From positions 310,001-374,000 of the forward strand of contig JAGBEH010000001.1 in NCBI GenBank assembly GCA_017937125.1: a stretch of 64,000 nucleotides of DNA, read 5' to 3'. Under the pieces are notes generated by a model, which saw only the letters and a program-made list of their open reading frames with translations, ran no database searches and had not been told where the DNA came from. Within the stretch, counting starts at the first letter, position 1, and each line of letters begins with the position of its first letter. Source of the DNA: Alistipes sp. (GTDB lineage: Bacteria > Bacteroidota > Bacteroidia > Bacteroidales > Rikenellaceae). A program made the position numbers and the translations under genes. Below, one piece after another: positions 26,040 through 35,120 of this stretch.

Positions 26040-27155
26040 ATGCGGTTTATAAAAAAAATACGTTGGGCGGGAGCCGTTATTGCAACAGTCTTTTCTTTGC
26101 TGCCGTTTTCCGCGTCGGCTCAGGATGAGTTACCCGAAGCGGCTGCGGAAGCGGATTCGGTAGCCGTTCTCGACAGGAAAGTCTCGAAATTGGAGAAGAT
26201 CGTTTCGAAGCTGCCGAACATCTCGGGATTCGTGCAGTTCCAGTATTCGTGGGTGGAGGACGAGTCTACGTTTCAGATACGCCGTGCGCGTGTAACCCTG
26301 AAAGGCAAGATTTATAAGGATTTCGCCGATTACTGCATAATGCCCGATTTCGCAGGCTCGGTGAAACTGCTCGATGCGTATGTCCGCATCACGCCGTTCA
26401 GGCAGCTCAATCTTCAGGCTGGGTCGTTCCGCCCGTCTTTCACGCTCGAAAACGTCTTTTACGGCGCTACTTCTATGGAAGCCATCGACTATCCGCAGGT
26501 CGTGAAGAAGATGACGACTTTGGGCGACATTTCGGGTGTCAGCGGCGGCGGTCGCGACATCGGATTGCAGCTGTACGGCGGGTTTTTCAATAAACGCGGA
26601 TTCAATACGCTGGAGTATCGCATAGGTGTCTTCAACGGCGCGGGCATATCGGCCAAGGACACGAACAAGTCCAAGGATATTGCGGCGATGTTGAGGGTGA
26701 ATCCCGTTAAGAATCTGGCGCTTGTCGGTTCGCTGTACTACGGCGAGTGGAGCCCCGCGACCGCGAGCGGCGGGAAGACCGTATATTACGACCGTCATCG
26801 CTGGAGCGCAGGTTTCCTGTACGACGACAAGAAGTTTTTCGCGCGCGGCGAATATATATGGGGTATGACGGGCGGCATAAAGGGTTACGAAGGCAATCTG
26901 AAGAGCGAGGGTGCCTATGTTATGGCAGGCGTATGGTTCCTGAAGCATACGCTGGCTCCTCTTGTCAGAGTGGAGTATTATGCCGAGAATATTCGTACCC
27001 GCAAGGAGACTGCACAGCCGTTCTATACGGTCGGCGTGGATTATCGTCCGTTCAAATACCTGCGCTTTCAGGTCAATTATACGCGTCAGACCTTTACCGA
27101 CGACGCCGTCAAGTCGCGCAACCAGATACACGTTATGCTGACGGGTATGTTCTGA
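26040..27155 (+). CDS. Phosphate-selective porin O/P-type outer-membrane protein
   Basis: A 371-aa outer-membrane barrel with a signal peptide ending FSASAQ. A short coiled segment (DSVAVLDRKVSKLEKIVSKLP) precedes barrel strands typical of the OprP/OprO family: GFVQFQYSW, FQIRRARVTLKGKIYKDFADYCIMPDF, GSFRPSFTLE, YRIGVFNGAG. The C-terminus ends in phenylalanine (MLTGMF), as outer-membrane proteins often do. It likely takes up anions such as phosphate. No pho-type genes are next to it, so substrate is by homology only. Confidence 0.88.
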   Translation: MRFIKKIRWAGAVIATVFSLLPFSASAQDELPEAAAEADSVAVLDRKVSKLEKIVSKLPNISGFVQFQYSWVEDESTFQIRRARVTLKGKIYKDFADYCIMPDFAGSVKLLDAYVRITPFRQLNLQAGSFRPSFTLENVFYGATSMEAIDYPQVVKKMTTLGDISGVSGGGRDIGLQLYGGFFNKRGFNTLEYRIGVFNGAGISAKDTNKSKDIAAMLRVNPVKNLALVGSLYYGEWSPATASGGKTVYYDRHRWSAGFLYDDKKFFARGEYIWGMTGGIKGYEGNLKSEGAYVMAGVWFLKHTLAPLVRVEYYAENIRTRKETAQPFYTVGVDYRPFKYLRFQVNYTRQTFTDDAVKSRNQIHVMLTGMF

Positions 27156-27231
27156 TGCTCGCGAGGTTGTGTATCCGCATACGGATGCGACAGCCGTCGC
27201 GCGGAGTTCGTCGTGTTGGCTGATAATGTTG

Positions 27232-27261
27232 AAGCGGGATAACCTTTTGGCTATCCCGCTT
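27232..27261. terminator. Bidirectional hairpin after the porin
   Basis: AAGCGGGATA and TATCCCGCTT flank a 10-base loop between convergent genes. Confidence 0.75.
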
Positions 27262-27280
27262 GTGTTTATTCGATTATGTC

Positions 27281-27709
27281 TTACTCGACCGTCTGTTGCG
27301 ACAGGGCGTATTCGTAATCCTCATCGGCGAAAGCAAAGGTGAATGTGCCTTCGTATTTTCCCGTTTGCTCGAAGACGTATTCACTGCTGTTGCAAATACT
27401 GTGATATTTAGTCGTGCATATATGTTCTACCGATATGTTCGAATCGAAAACTACGATAACGCGGATGATTATCGGTTTTGTGAAGCCCTCTTCGTAACAT
27501 CCGCAGGGGAATGATGCACGATTGCCGCTTGCAATGGTTACCGTTTCGGGAATTTTCAGCGCATCGCCTGCTTTATCGCATTTTATTTCGATTTCGTGCG
27601 AACTGTCATTGACTATGACGAACATAGAACCGTATCCGCGATCTACGGTATAAGCTGTTATCCCTGCAATTATCAGCGTTAGCAGTGGCTTCAGTAATTT
27701 AACAATCAT
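27281..27709 (-). CDS. Small exported protein, paralogue of the upstream gene, lipobox cysteine lost
   Basis: A 142-aa protein with a hydrophobic N-terminus (MIVKLLKPLLTLIIAGITAYTVDRGYGS). It aligns with the upstream protein in the VDR...IVN(D/E)SSH(E/D)IEI region and in the last 35 residues (TGKYEGTFTF.F.DEDYEYALSQQT). Where the paralogue has ACTVDR this one has AYTVDR, so the lipid-anchor cysteine is gone. The start follows the upstream stop by one base. Function unknown. Confidence 0.75.
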   Translation of the reverse strand: MIVKLLKPLLTLIIAGITAYTVDRGYGSMFVIVNDSSHEIEIKCDKAGDALKIPETVTIASGNRASFPCGCYEEGFTKPIIIRVIVVFDSNISVEHICTTKYHSICNSSEYVFEQTGKYEGTFTFAFADEDYEYALSQQTVE

Positions 27710-27710
27710 A

Positions 27711-28127
27711 TCATTCGGTTTGTTGCGACAGTGCATATTCGTAATCCTCATCGGTGAAAGTAAAGGTGAATGTGCCTTCGTATTTTCCCGTTTTGCTGTA
27801 TTGATAGTTGCGATAGTCGCAGATGCTGTGGAAACTCGGTTCCGTATAGGTTGTTTTTATATTCCCGTCATAAATTATATCAACGATATGTATTGTCGGA
27901 ATAGGCGGTTCGGAGGCTTCATACCCATCGATGTATGTAATACTTTCCGAAACTTTCAGTACTGTTTTCTGCGGCAGATCGAATGATGCGAATACCCATT
28001 CTATCTCTATGTCGTGCGAACTTTCATTGACGATTGTAAATCGTGATGTATATATCCGATCTACAGTACAAGCCATCGACACTGCAATCACCAGTATCAG
28101 CAATAGTTTAGATATTTTAGTAATCAT
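27711..28127 (-). CDS. Small putative lipoprotein, paralogue of the downstream gene
   Basis: A 138-aa protein with a lipoprotein-type signal (MITKISKLLLILVIAVSMAC), the cysteine being the likely lipidation site. The mature part is beta-rich with no known domain. ATG 28127 is chosen over a TTG at 28136. The last residues are nearly identical to its neighbour, and the DNA there is also nearly identical, consistent with recent tandem duplication or gene conversion. Confidence 0.75.
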   Translation of the reverse strand: MITKISKLLLILVIAVSMACTVDRIYTSRFTIVNESSHDIEIEWVFASFDLPQKTVLKVSESITYIDGYEASEPPIPTIHIVDIIYDGNIKTTYTEPSFHSICDYRNYQYSKTGKYEGTFTFTFTDEDYEYALSQQTE

Positions 28128-28263
28128 AGCCGGCAAATATTATAATTCGGCGTGCAGCGGCGGTGATAACGATGAACGGATACTGGTTCATATAGCGGGC
28201 TTTATGGTTTCAATGCAATATAAGTAAAATAATCCGAATCTCCAAATAATCAGGCAAATAAAA

Positions 28264-28293
28264 CGTCCGACCGCCACATAAGGCGGTCGGACG
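28264..28293 (-). terminator. Terminator of the nagB operon
   Basis: CGTCCGACCGCC and GGCGGTCGGACG flank the loop ACATAA. On the minus strand the stem is followed by a T-rich stretch. Confidence 0.8.
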
Positions 28294-28315
28294 CGAATGC
28301 ACTCGAAAGGAAAGT

Positions 28316-29101
28316 CTAAAGATTGTTCTTTTCGATATCCTTGAAATATTTGTAGGTGCCGACCTTCAGTTCGACCGTTGCCGCCTCGTCGCAGACGATC
28401 ATTCCTTTCGGGTGTGTCTGCAATGCGGAGATAGTCCAAACGTGGCTGAGCGAACCCTCGACAGCGTGACGCACGGCGCGCGCTTTCTTGTGCCCGACGG
28501 CGAGAATCACCACTTCGCGTGCCGACAATACCGTTCCTACGCCTACCGTCAGGGCGAGCTTCGGCACTTTATTTACGTCGTTGTCGAAAAAGCGCGAATT
28601 GACGATTATCGTATCCTGCGTGAGCGTCTTTACGCGCGTACGCGATGCAAGCGACGAGAAAGGCTCGTTGAATGCGAGGTGCCCGTCTTCGCCGACCCCG
28701 CCCAGAAAAAGGTCTATGCCGCCTGCCGCAAGTATGCGTTTTTCGTAGGCTTCGCATTCGGCCGCCAAATCGGCTGCGTTGCCGTTCAGGATGTTTACGT
28801 TCTCGCGTTTGATGTCTATGTGGCTGAAGAAGTTGTTCCACATAAACGAATGGTAGCTCTCGGGATGCTCTTCGGGCAGACCGACATACTCGTCCATATT
28901 GAACGTAACCACATCGGCAAACGACACCTTACCAGCCTTGTACAGCTCAATGAGCGAGCGGTATGTGCTGAGCGGAGTAGAGCCTGTGGGCAGTCCGAGT
29001 ACGAACGGTTTGTCGCCCTTGTGGGCGTTTATGCGGGCAGCGATATAGTCGGCTGTCCAGCGACCGACCGCGAGGTCGTTTTCTTCGATTATAAGTCTCA
29101 T
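28316..29101 (-). CDS. nagB: Glucosamine-6-phosphate deaminase
   Basis: A 261-aa enzyme that converts glucosamine-6-phosphate to fructose-6-phosphate and ammonia. Phosphate loop [12 protein letters not shown] and catalytic residues NMDEY, GEDGH and FNEP are all present, so it should be active. It lies 9 bases after the NagB/PIG-L fusion gene and downstream of a GH20 gene, forming an N-acetylglucosamine catabolic cluster. Confidence 0.95.
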   Translation of the reverse strand: MRLIIEENDLAVGRWTADYIAARINAHKGDKPFVLGLPTGSTPLSTYRSLIELYKAGKVSFADVVTFNMDEYVGLPEEHPESYHSFMWNNFFSHIDIKRENVNILNGNAADLAAECEAYEKRILAAGGIDLFLGGVGEDGHLAFNEPFSSLASRTRVKTLTQDTIIVNSRFFDNDVNKVPKLALTVGVGTVLSAREVVILAVGHKKARAVRHAVEGSLSHVWTISALQTHPKGMIVCDEAATVELKVGTYKYFKDIEKNNL

Positions 29102-29110
29102 ATCTGCTTT

Positions 29111-31063
29111 TTATTTCATCTTGACGAATACCTCTATTGCCTGATACTCGGCCATACCCAATTTGTCGTACATACGTGCGGTATTCTGCGTGCGTTCTTC
29201 CGCACGCTGCCAGAATTCGCGCTTGTCGGCACCCGGGAACGGCATAATATCTTTCTGCGAGAGGTGGCGATATATGGCGTGACGCTTCTTTATCATCTCG
29301 TCGGGGCTCAACGGAACGGCCATATCGACCATACCCAAGTCCCACTCCTGCCAAGCTCCGCGATAGAGCCATATATGGCAATCATTCACCCATTCGTCTC
29401 CTTCGACGACTTCGAGTGCGCCCAGTACGGCTTCCGCGCATACGCGGTGCGTGCCGTGAGGATCCGAAAGGTCGCCCGCGAGGTATATCTGGTGGGGTTT
29501 TACCTTGCGGAGCAGTTCGACGATGATGTTGATGTCTTTCTCGGACAATTCGCCTTTCTTGATGCCTCCCGTTTCGTAGAAGGGCAGATTGAGAAAATGG
29601 GCGTTCGTACGGTCGTTGAGACCGAGCGTGCGGCACGCGGCACGCGCTTCGGCACGACGTATGGCACCCTTGAGGTCGAGCAGTGCACGCGGCTCGGGTT
29701 CGCCGCTGCGTTTTGCCGCTATGATCTTTTCTATCTCTTCGAAACGGTCGCCGTAACCCAGTTCGCGGGCGGTGTCGATGTTCTGCAATACGACGTCGTC
29801 GTAGACCGCTACGTTGCCCGACGTTTCGTAAGCGACGTGTACGTCGTGTCCCTGCTGAACCAATCGGTGGAACGTTCCTCCCATCGAGATGACGTCGTCG
29901 TCGGGATGCGGGGAGAAGATTACGACACGCTTCGGATAGGGCAGCGACGGCGCGGGACGCGTCGAGTCGTCGGCATTGGGTTTGCCGCCGGGCCAACCCG
30001 TTATGGTGTGCTGCAAGTCGTTGAAGACATTGATGTTTATCTTATCGTATGTGCAGCCCGCATTCTCTAACAGGTCGCCGAGCGAATTTTCGATGTAGTC
30101 GTCGTACGTCAGCTTGAGGATAGGCTTGTTCACTACGCCGCACAGCCATACTACGGCCTTGCGTATGAATTTGGGCGTCCATTCGCACTGTCCGACGAGC
30201 CAGGGCGTCTGCTCGCAGGTCAGATGCTGCGCGGCATTCTCGTCGATGACAACCTCGATATCGGGATGCGACTGGAGATGCGATGCGGGTATCTGATCGG
30301 TGATTTCGCCCTCGACTACACGGTGCACCACATCGGCCTTGTCCTCGCCCCACGCCATAAGTATGATCTTCTCGGCGCGCGAAACGGTATTGAGCCCCAA
30401 GGTTATGGCCATCGTCGGGGTATGATCGAGACCTCCGAATGCACCCGACTGTATCTTGCGCGAGTGGTAGGAGAGCTGTACGAGCCTCGTCCGCGATTTG
30501 GCATAAGAGCCCGGTTCGTTGAAGCCGATCTGCCCCTGTTCGCCCATACCGATAATCATCAGATGTATCTTGCGTATGGCCTTGTCGTAGGATGCGCAGT
30601 ATTCCGATATTTTGCCGACAGGTACGGTGCCGTCCGGCAGGTGTACGTTCTCGGGTAAAATATCGATATGGTTGAGGAAATCCTCGTGAATGCGGAAGTT
30701 GCGGCTCTGGTGTTCTTTGGCCGATATGGGGTAGAACTCGTCGAGACTGAAGACTGCGACATTGCGGAAACTTATCTCTCCGCGGCGGTAGCGTTGCACC
30801 AGTTCGCGATAAAGACCGAGCGGAGTGCGCCCCGTGGTTAATCCCAGCACGAACGGGTCGGGAGCGCCGCTGAATTCGTCGCTCTGGTTGCGCTGTTCGT
30901 AATCCCTGATCATCTTCACGATACGGTCGGCGACATACTGCACGCCGTCGTATTCGCTCTTGTAGATGGACGTGGGGATTTTTTCATAGCGGTGGATGAT
31001 GTCGCGCGGAACGACATCGAGGTTCAATCCTCCGTCCTTAGGTAATGAATACTTGCTTTTCAT
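29111..31063 (-). CDS. NagB-like/PIG-L (LmbE) deacetylase fusion
   Basis: A 650-aa two-domain protein. Residues about 30-300 are NagB-like with TTGRTPLGLY and SLDEFYP, but the motif that is GEDGH in active NagB is GEQGQ, losing the catalytic aspartate and histidine. Residues about 370-640 form a PIG-L zinc deacetylase with HPDDD near residue 389 and DPHGTHR near 560. The protein may deacetylate N-acetylglucosamine derivatives while the NagB half binds ligand or acts structurally (inference). Such fusions are known in Bacteroidetes and are usually annotated only as glucosamine-6-phosphate deaminase. Confidence 0.88.
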   Translation of the reverse strand: MKSKYSLPKDGGLNLDVVPRDIIHRYEKIPTSIYKSEYDGVQYVADRIVKMIRDYEQRNQSDEFSGAPDPFVLGLTTGRTPLGLYRELVQRYRRGEISFRNVAVFSLDEFYPISAKEHQSRNFRIHEDFLNHIDILPENVHLPDGTVPVGKISEYCASYDKAIRKIHLMIIGMGEQGQIGFNEPGSYAKSRTRLVQLSYHSRKIQSGAFGGLDHTPTMAITLGLNTVSRAEKIILMAWGEDKADVVHRVVEGEITDQIPASHLQSHPDIEVVIDENAAQHLTCEQTPWLVGQCEWTPKFIRKAVVWLCGVVNKPILKLTYDDYIENSLGDLLENAGCTYDKININVFNDLQHTITGWPGGKPNADDSTRPAPSLPYPKRVVIFSPHPDDDVISMGGTFHRLVQQGHDVHVAYETSGNVAVYDDVVLQNIDTARELGYGDRFEEIEKIIAAKRSGEPEPRALLDLKGAIRRAEARAACRTLGLNDRTNAHFLNLPFYETGGIKKGELSEKDINIIVELLRKVKPHQIYLAGDLSDPHGTHRVCAEAVLGALEVVEGDEWVNDCHIWLYRGAWQEWDLGMVDMAVPLSPDEMIKKRHAIYRHLSQKDIMPFPGADKREFWQRAEERTQNTARMYDKLGMAEYQAIEVFVKMK

Positions 31064-31131
31064 AGTTTATACGATCTATGTCTCTATATTTATTAGGTAA
31101 TTATATACGATTCTACACTAACCTTATTCCA

Positions 31132-31275
31132 AAACCCTGCCGCCTTGCGGGTTTCACCCGAAGCCCCTGCCTGAGGCGGGGGTGCGGGGGTGGGTCATAT
31201 TTGTAAACGCGGCTTTGCCGCGAGCGACCCGACCGTCTGTAGCAGGAACCGATGATTGAAATCGATTCGGTGTAA
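31132..31275. repeat. Cluster of GC-rich palindromes between nagB fusion and GH20 genes
   Basis: Several hairpins follow each other: AAACCC/GGGTTT (31132-31154), CCCCTGCC/GGCGGGG (31164-31181), CGCGGC-ttt-GCCGCG (31208-31222), and an ACCGAT/ATCGATTCGGT fold (to about 31271). They may terminate the GH20 transcript, stabilise RNA, or be a copy of a dispersed repeat. Nothing coding is seen in 31064-31323. Confidence 0.55.
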
Positions 31276-31323
31276 AGTTGTATATCGCGTTACCTTTCTT
31301 TCCGAGTTCTGCCCCGTGCCGAG

Positions 31324-32982
31324 CTATTTCTCGGCGTTCTCGCGCCAATACGATGTCGAATAGTTGTATCCCTCGGCATCATACAGTTTCAGCAGGCGGA
31401 GTACGTCGCTCTTGAAACGGCTGAAATTTCTGCCCTTGTAGTTCCAGCCGATGTCTGCGATCGCCGCCAGACGAGGCAGGTACATATACTGGACCAATTC
31501 GAACGTGTCGATGTGCTCTGTCCACAGGTTGCCCTGCACGCCGATGACGTATTTGCGCTCGCTGGGTTTGAGCTGGTCGTAGGGGTCGAGTTGGTAGACC
31601 TTCTCCAACGGCAGATAGTGGCGGCGTCCGGGACGTTCGCCGAACGGCGGCTCTATCGAGGTGTCGTTCCCTTGGGGATAGTCGAGGTAGCAGTGCGTGT
31701 TCGGGGACATAATCACCGTGTTGCCCGCTTTTGCGGCCGCTATGCCGCCTTTCGACCCGCGCCACGACATTACCGTGGTGGTGGGCGACACGCCGCCTTC
31801 GAGAATCTCGTCCCAGCCGATCATCTTGCGCCCGTGCTGCGTGAGGAACTTCTCGATACGGTGGTTTACGTATGTCTGCAACTCGGCCTCGTTCTTCAGC
31901 CCTTCGGCCTTGATGCGCGCCTGACAGGCGGGGCAGACTTTCCACGCATCGCGCGGACACTCGTCGCCGCCGATATGGATATACTCCGACGGGAAGAGTT
32001 CGAGCACTTCGGCAAGCACGTCTTCCCAGAACTTGAATGTAGACTCCTTGCCGGGGCAGGCCACCTCTTTAGATATGCCCCAGATGGTGCGTACCTTGTA
32101 GCTCTCGCCCGTACATCCCAATTCGGGATATGCAGCCAGAGCGGCTACCGAGTGGCCGGGGATTTCTATTTCGGGAATTACGGTGATGAAACGCTCTTCG
32201 GCATATTTAACTATGTCGCGTACTTCGTCCTGGGTATAGAAATAAGGTCCGTAGGGTTTGCCCTCCATCTTCAGATCGACTGCGTGGTGGGTGCCCACTA
32301 CCTGCGAATCCTCGCGCTTGCTGCCTATTTCGGTCAGTTTCGGGTATTTCTTTATCTCGATGCGCCAGCCCTGGTCCTCGGTCAGATGCCAGTGGAAACG
32401 GTTCATCTTGTGCATTGCTGCCATATCGATGACCTCTTTCACCTGATCGACGGTGAAGAAGTGGCGGCATATGTCGAAGAGCGTACCGCGATAGGGAAAA
32501 TGGGGTTTGTCCTCGATGCTTACCGCCGAAATGCCCACCGATTTGGCATCGCCTGCTTTCAGTGCGGCTGTCGGCAGCAGCTGACGCAAGGTCTGGAATG
32601 CGTAGAATACGCCATGCGCCGACGATGCGGAGATATTTACTCCGTTTCCGGTTACGTCGAGCGTATAACCCTCCTCGTCGAGCGACGGGTTTTTAGCGAT
32701 GTTTATCGCCCCTTTTTTCGCAGGGCCTGCGACTACCTTGAGCTGTTTCCCGAATACGGGTTCGAGCACCGAGTTGAGGAAATCGGTGGCGTATTGCATC
32801 TTGTCGTCCTCGAACGTTACGACAACGGGGGTTGCGGGCGACAATTTGAAAACGCCCTCCCGTACGGTCATTTTGACCGGACAGGGGATGACCGATGACG
32901 AGGCATCGCTTTTGATGTGACCGCCCGCAAGTGCGGCCATTGTCGGGATAATTGCCGACAACAACAGGAAAAGTCGTTTCAT
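31324..32982 (-). CDS. GH20 beta-N-acetylhexosaminidase
   Basis: A 552-aa exported glycosidase that removes terminal N-acetylglucosamine or N-acetylgalactosamine. A signal peptide (MKRLFLLLSAIIPTMAALAG) is followed by a GH20b domain (about 30-150) and the catalytic barrel with FHWHLTEDQGWRIEI, the acid pair in HIGGDECPRDAW, and MSWRG. It feeds the adjacent NagB enzymes with amino sugars from mucin or host glycans (inference). Its promoter is at 33042-33071. Confidence 0.93.
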   Translation of the reverse strand: MKRLFLLLSAIIPTMAALAGGHIKSDASSSVIPCPVKMTVREGVFKLSPATPVVVTFEDDKMQYATDFLNSVLEPVFGKQLKVVAGPAKKGAINIAKNPSLDEEGYTLDVTGNGVNISASSAHGVFYAFQTLRQLLPTAALKAGDAKSVGISAVSIEDKPHFPYRGTLFDICRHFFTVDQVKEVIDMAAMHKMNRFHWHLTEDQGWRIEIKKYPKLTEIGSKREDSQVVGTHHAVDLKMEGKPYGPYFYTQDEVRDIVKYAEERFITVIPEIEIPGHSVAALAAYPELGCTGESYKVRTIWGISKEVACPGKESTFKFWEDVLAEVLELFPSEYIHIGGDECPRDAWKVCPACQARIKAEGLKNEAELQTYVNHRIEKFLTQHGRKMIGWDEILEGGVSPTTTVMSWRGSKGGIAAAKAGNTVIMSPNTHCYLDYPQGNDTSIEPPFGERPGRRHYLPLEKVYQLDPYDQLKPSERKYVIGVQGNLWTEHIDTFELVQYMYLPRLAAIADIGWNYKGRNFSRFKSDVLRLLKLYDAEGYNYSTSYWRENAEK

Positions 32983-33041
32983 AGTGATTTAAGGTTTCTG
33001 ATTTATAAAAGGTTGTTCGATTCTTTTCGGTTATGTATCGA

Positions 33042-33071
33042 CAAAGGTAATGAATTATTATACTAAAACCA
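33042..33071 (-). promoter_or_regulatory. Promoter of the GH20 gene
   Basis: On the minus strand TTG (complement of 33069-33071), 19 bp, then TACCTTTG (complement of 33042-33049), about 60 bases before the ATG. Confidence 0.7.
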
Positions 33072-33185
33072 ATATTCGGCAAGGATAAAATTGCCTTTTA
33101 TTTTACTTGCGGATAGCTGTCCGGTATGCGCCGTACCGAAAACTCGTATCGGCGGAACGATGTGTCGGACGGGCGTGCCTCGCGG

Positions 33186-33629
33186 TTATTTTTCAGCGTC
33201 CGTCCGTGTCTCCGCCGCGGAGAATACGGCGCGTATCTCGCCGTTGTTCAGAATCAGCAGCATAGGGCCGTCTATTTCATAGTGCGTGGCGTCGTCCAAC
33301 TCGCGGAACAGTCTCTGCTCGCGATCGAGTTCGGGGCAGTACATTCGCGTGGATGCTATGCCGCCGATGTCGATGCCGAAACGTTCGGTGGTTGTGTAGG
33401 GGGCGCTGAAACGGTTGCAGGCGCCGATGCCCGAGAGTTTGCCGTCGTCGCCGAACGTGACGTTGAATACCGATGCGTCGTAATCGAGGTCGGTTCCCGA
33501 GAGTTGTACGAGATGCCATACCGTGCCGACGAGCGGCTTGGCGTGTTTGGTGCTGAAGCGGCAGGGGCAGCACCCGACCGCAAATGCCGCAACGGTGATT
33601 ACGGCGTATGTCGCAATTCTTTTCATCAT
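33186..33629 (-). CDS. META-domain (HslJ-like) lipoprotein
   Basis: A 147-aa protein with a lipobox (AFAVGC, followed by CPC) and a META domain: GTVWHLVQLSG, FGDDGKLSGIGACNRFSAPY, ASTRMYCPELDREQRLFRELDDATHYEIDG. HslJ-type proteins sit in the envelope and are linked to stress or motility in other bacteria, with no known reaction. It lies 3 bases after recR. Confidence 0.85.
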   Translation of the reverse strand: MMKRIATYAVITVAAFAVGCCPCRFSTKHAKPLVGTVWHLVQLSGTDLDYDASVFNVTFGDDGKLSGIGACNRFSAPYTTTERFGIDIGGIASTRMYCPELDREQRLFRELDDATHYEIDGPMLLILNNGEIRAVFSAAETRTDAEK

Positions 33630-33632
33630 TCG

Positions 33633-34229
33633 CTATTCTATTTCGCGCCTGTTCATCAGGGCGTGGGTTATGGTGAGTTCGTCCACGTATTCCAGTTCGT
33701 CGCCGAAGCCTATGCCGCGGGCTATGGTCGTGACCTTCAGGTCGGTAAAGCCGCGCAGTCGGTTCATAATGTAAAAGAGGGTGGTCTCTCCCTCGACCGA
33801 TGTCGATATGGCGAGAATCACCTCGCGGATACCGCCGCGTTCGATCTTTTCTGTCAGCAGGTCTATTTTCAGGTCGGACGGCGCTATGCCCTGCATCGGC
33901 GAAATCACGCCCCCGAGCACATGGTACAGCCCGCGATACTGGTGCGTATTCTCTATCGACATAAGGTCCGCCACCTGCTCGACGACGCATATCGTCGAGC
34001 GGTCGCGCGTCGCATCCGCACAAATCGGGCAGATCTCCTCGTCCGAAAGGTTGTTGCATTGCGAACAGTGGCGTATCTGCGTACGGAAGCGCTCGATGCT
34101 CGATGTCATATCGAGGACCGACTGCTGCTCCATCTTAAGAATATGCATCGCAAGCCGCAGGGCTGTCCTGCGGCCGATTCCCGGCAACTTCGAGAGTTCG
34201 CCGACGGTGTCCTGTAAGAGTTTCGACAT
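33633..34229 (-). CDS. recR: Recombination mediator protein RecR
   Basis: A 198-aa protein of the RecFOR pathway, loading RecA onto gapped DNA. It has the helix-hairpin-helix LPGIGRRTALRLA, the zinc motif CSQC...CPIC, and a TOPRIM domain with CVVEQVADLMSIE and GVISPMQGIAP. Length is typical. Confidence 0.97.
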   Translation of the reverse strand: MSKLLQDTVGELSKLPGIGRRTALRLAMHILKMEQQSVLDMTSSIERFRTQIRHCSQCNNLSDEEICPICADATRDRSTICVVEQVADLMSIENTHQYRGLYHVLGGVISPMQGIAPSDLKIDLLTEKIERGGIREVILAISTSVEGETTLFYIMNRLRGFTDLKVTTIARGIGFGDELEYVDELTITHALMNRREIE

Positions 34230-34241
34230 TTTGGACGGACG

Positions 34242-35114
34242 TTAAATACGTTCGATTTTGCCGTTTTCGATCCACCCTTTCTTGCCGTCGGCTATGACGA
34301 TCTCGCTCCAGTCTTCGACGGTCTCCACTATGCGTACCTTCGTGCCCTCGTGCAGAACGAAAAGGTCTGTCGCCGAGCGGTCGGGAGAACTTTTTACCGA
34401 AGCCGTGCCGCTCATCACGACAGCCTGCTCGCGGTCTGTCATCTTATGATGTTCGGATGCGGCGAACGATGTGGCGACGATGAAGAGCAACAGCGATGCG
34501 AGCATACCGTAAAAACCGCCTTTGCGCGCCGCGATGCGCTGCGAAAGCAGATACACGATGCCTAATGCCAGCGTCAGCGCCAACAGTGCCAGAGAAACGA
34601 ATGTCCACGAGCTGCAACTCAGGGTGTTGCGTACCGTGCGCATCCAACTGTTGAAGAAAAATTCGGGGACCTCCTCGATTTTGTCTTTGGTGTAGCTTTC
34701 GGCTATCGCGAGATTATGGCGTACGTCGTCGTTGTTCGGAGCCAGTACGAGCGCACGGTTGTAGTACAGTATGGCCTTGCCGGTCTCGCCGTTTCGGAAA
34801 TATGCGTTGGCGAGGTTGTAGTAGAGTTTCATCGAGAAGAGACCCTCGGCCAGAATGCTTTCGTACAGCCGTGCGGCCTTTTCGTATTCGGAGTTTATGT
34901 ATGCGTCGTTCGCCGCATCCCATATGGCTTCGGGAGTGGCGGGGGCTGCGGCCTCGGCCGCGGCTGCCGTTACATCCGCCGCGTGATTTTCGGTCTCCGC
35001 TGCGGGGCTTTCGACCGTCGTCGCGGTCTCTGCCGCCGTCTCGGCGGGTGCCGATGCGAATGCCGCAGTCGCGAGCAGCGATACGGATGCGACGAGTATT
35101 GTTATTCTGTTCAT
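34242..35114 (-). CDS. BatE-like TPR/SH3 membrane protein
   Basis: A 290-aa protein: signal peptide, an Ala/Glu-rich linker (25-60), TPR repeats (ANDAYINSEYEKAARLYESIL, LYYNLANAYFRNGETGKAILYYNRAL), two membrane segments near 180 and 215, and a C-terminal SH3-like domain (SGTASVKSSPD...GWIENGKI). This is the BatE layout of the Bacteroides aerotolerance operon. It lies 6 bases after batD. BatA-C are not in the adjacent region. Confidence 0.85.
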   Translation of the reverse strand: MNRITILVASVSLLATAAFASAPAETAAETATTVESPAAETENHAADVTAAAAEAAAPATPEAIWDAANDAYINSEYEKAARLYESILAEGLFSMKLYYNLANAYFRNGETGKAILYYNRALVLAPNNDDVRHNLAIAESYTKDKIEEVPEFFFNSWMRTVRNTLSCSSWTFVSLALLALTLALGIVYLLSQRIAARKGGFYGMLASLLLFIVATSFAASEHHKMTDREQAVVMSGTASVKSSPDRSATDLFVLHEGTKVRIVETVEDWSEIVIADGKKGWIENGKIERI

Positions 35115-35120
35115 AATCGG

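Noticed and set aside
28127-28263. Promoter of the tandem lipoprotein genes
   Set aside because: The minus strand has AATATTTG, one base from TAnnTTTG, with no clear -33; evidence too weak to list.
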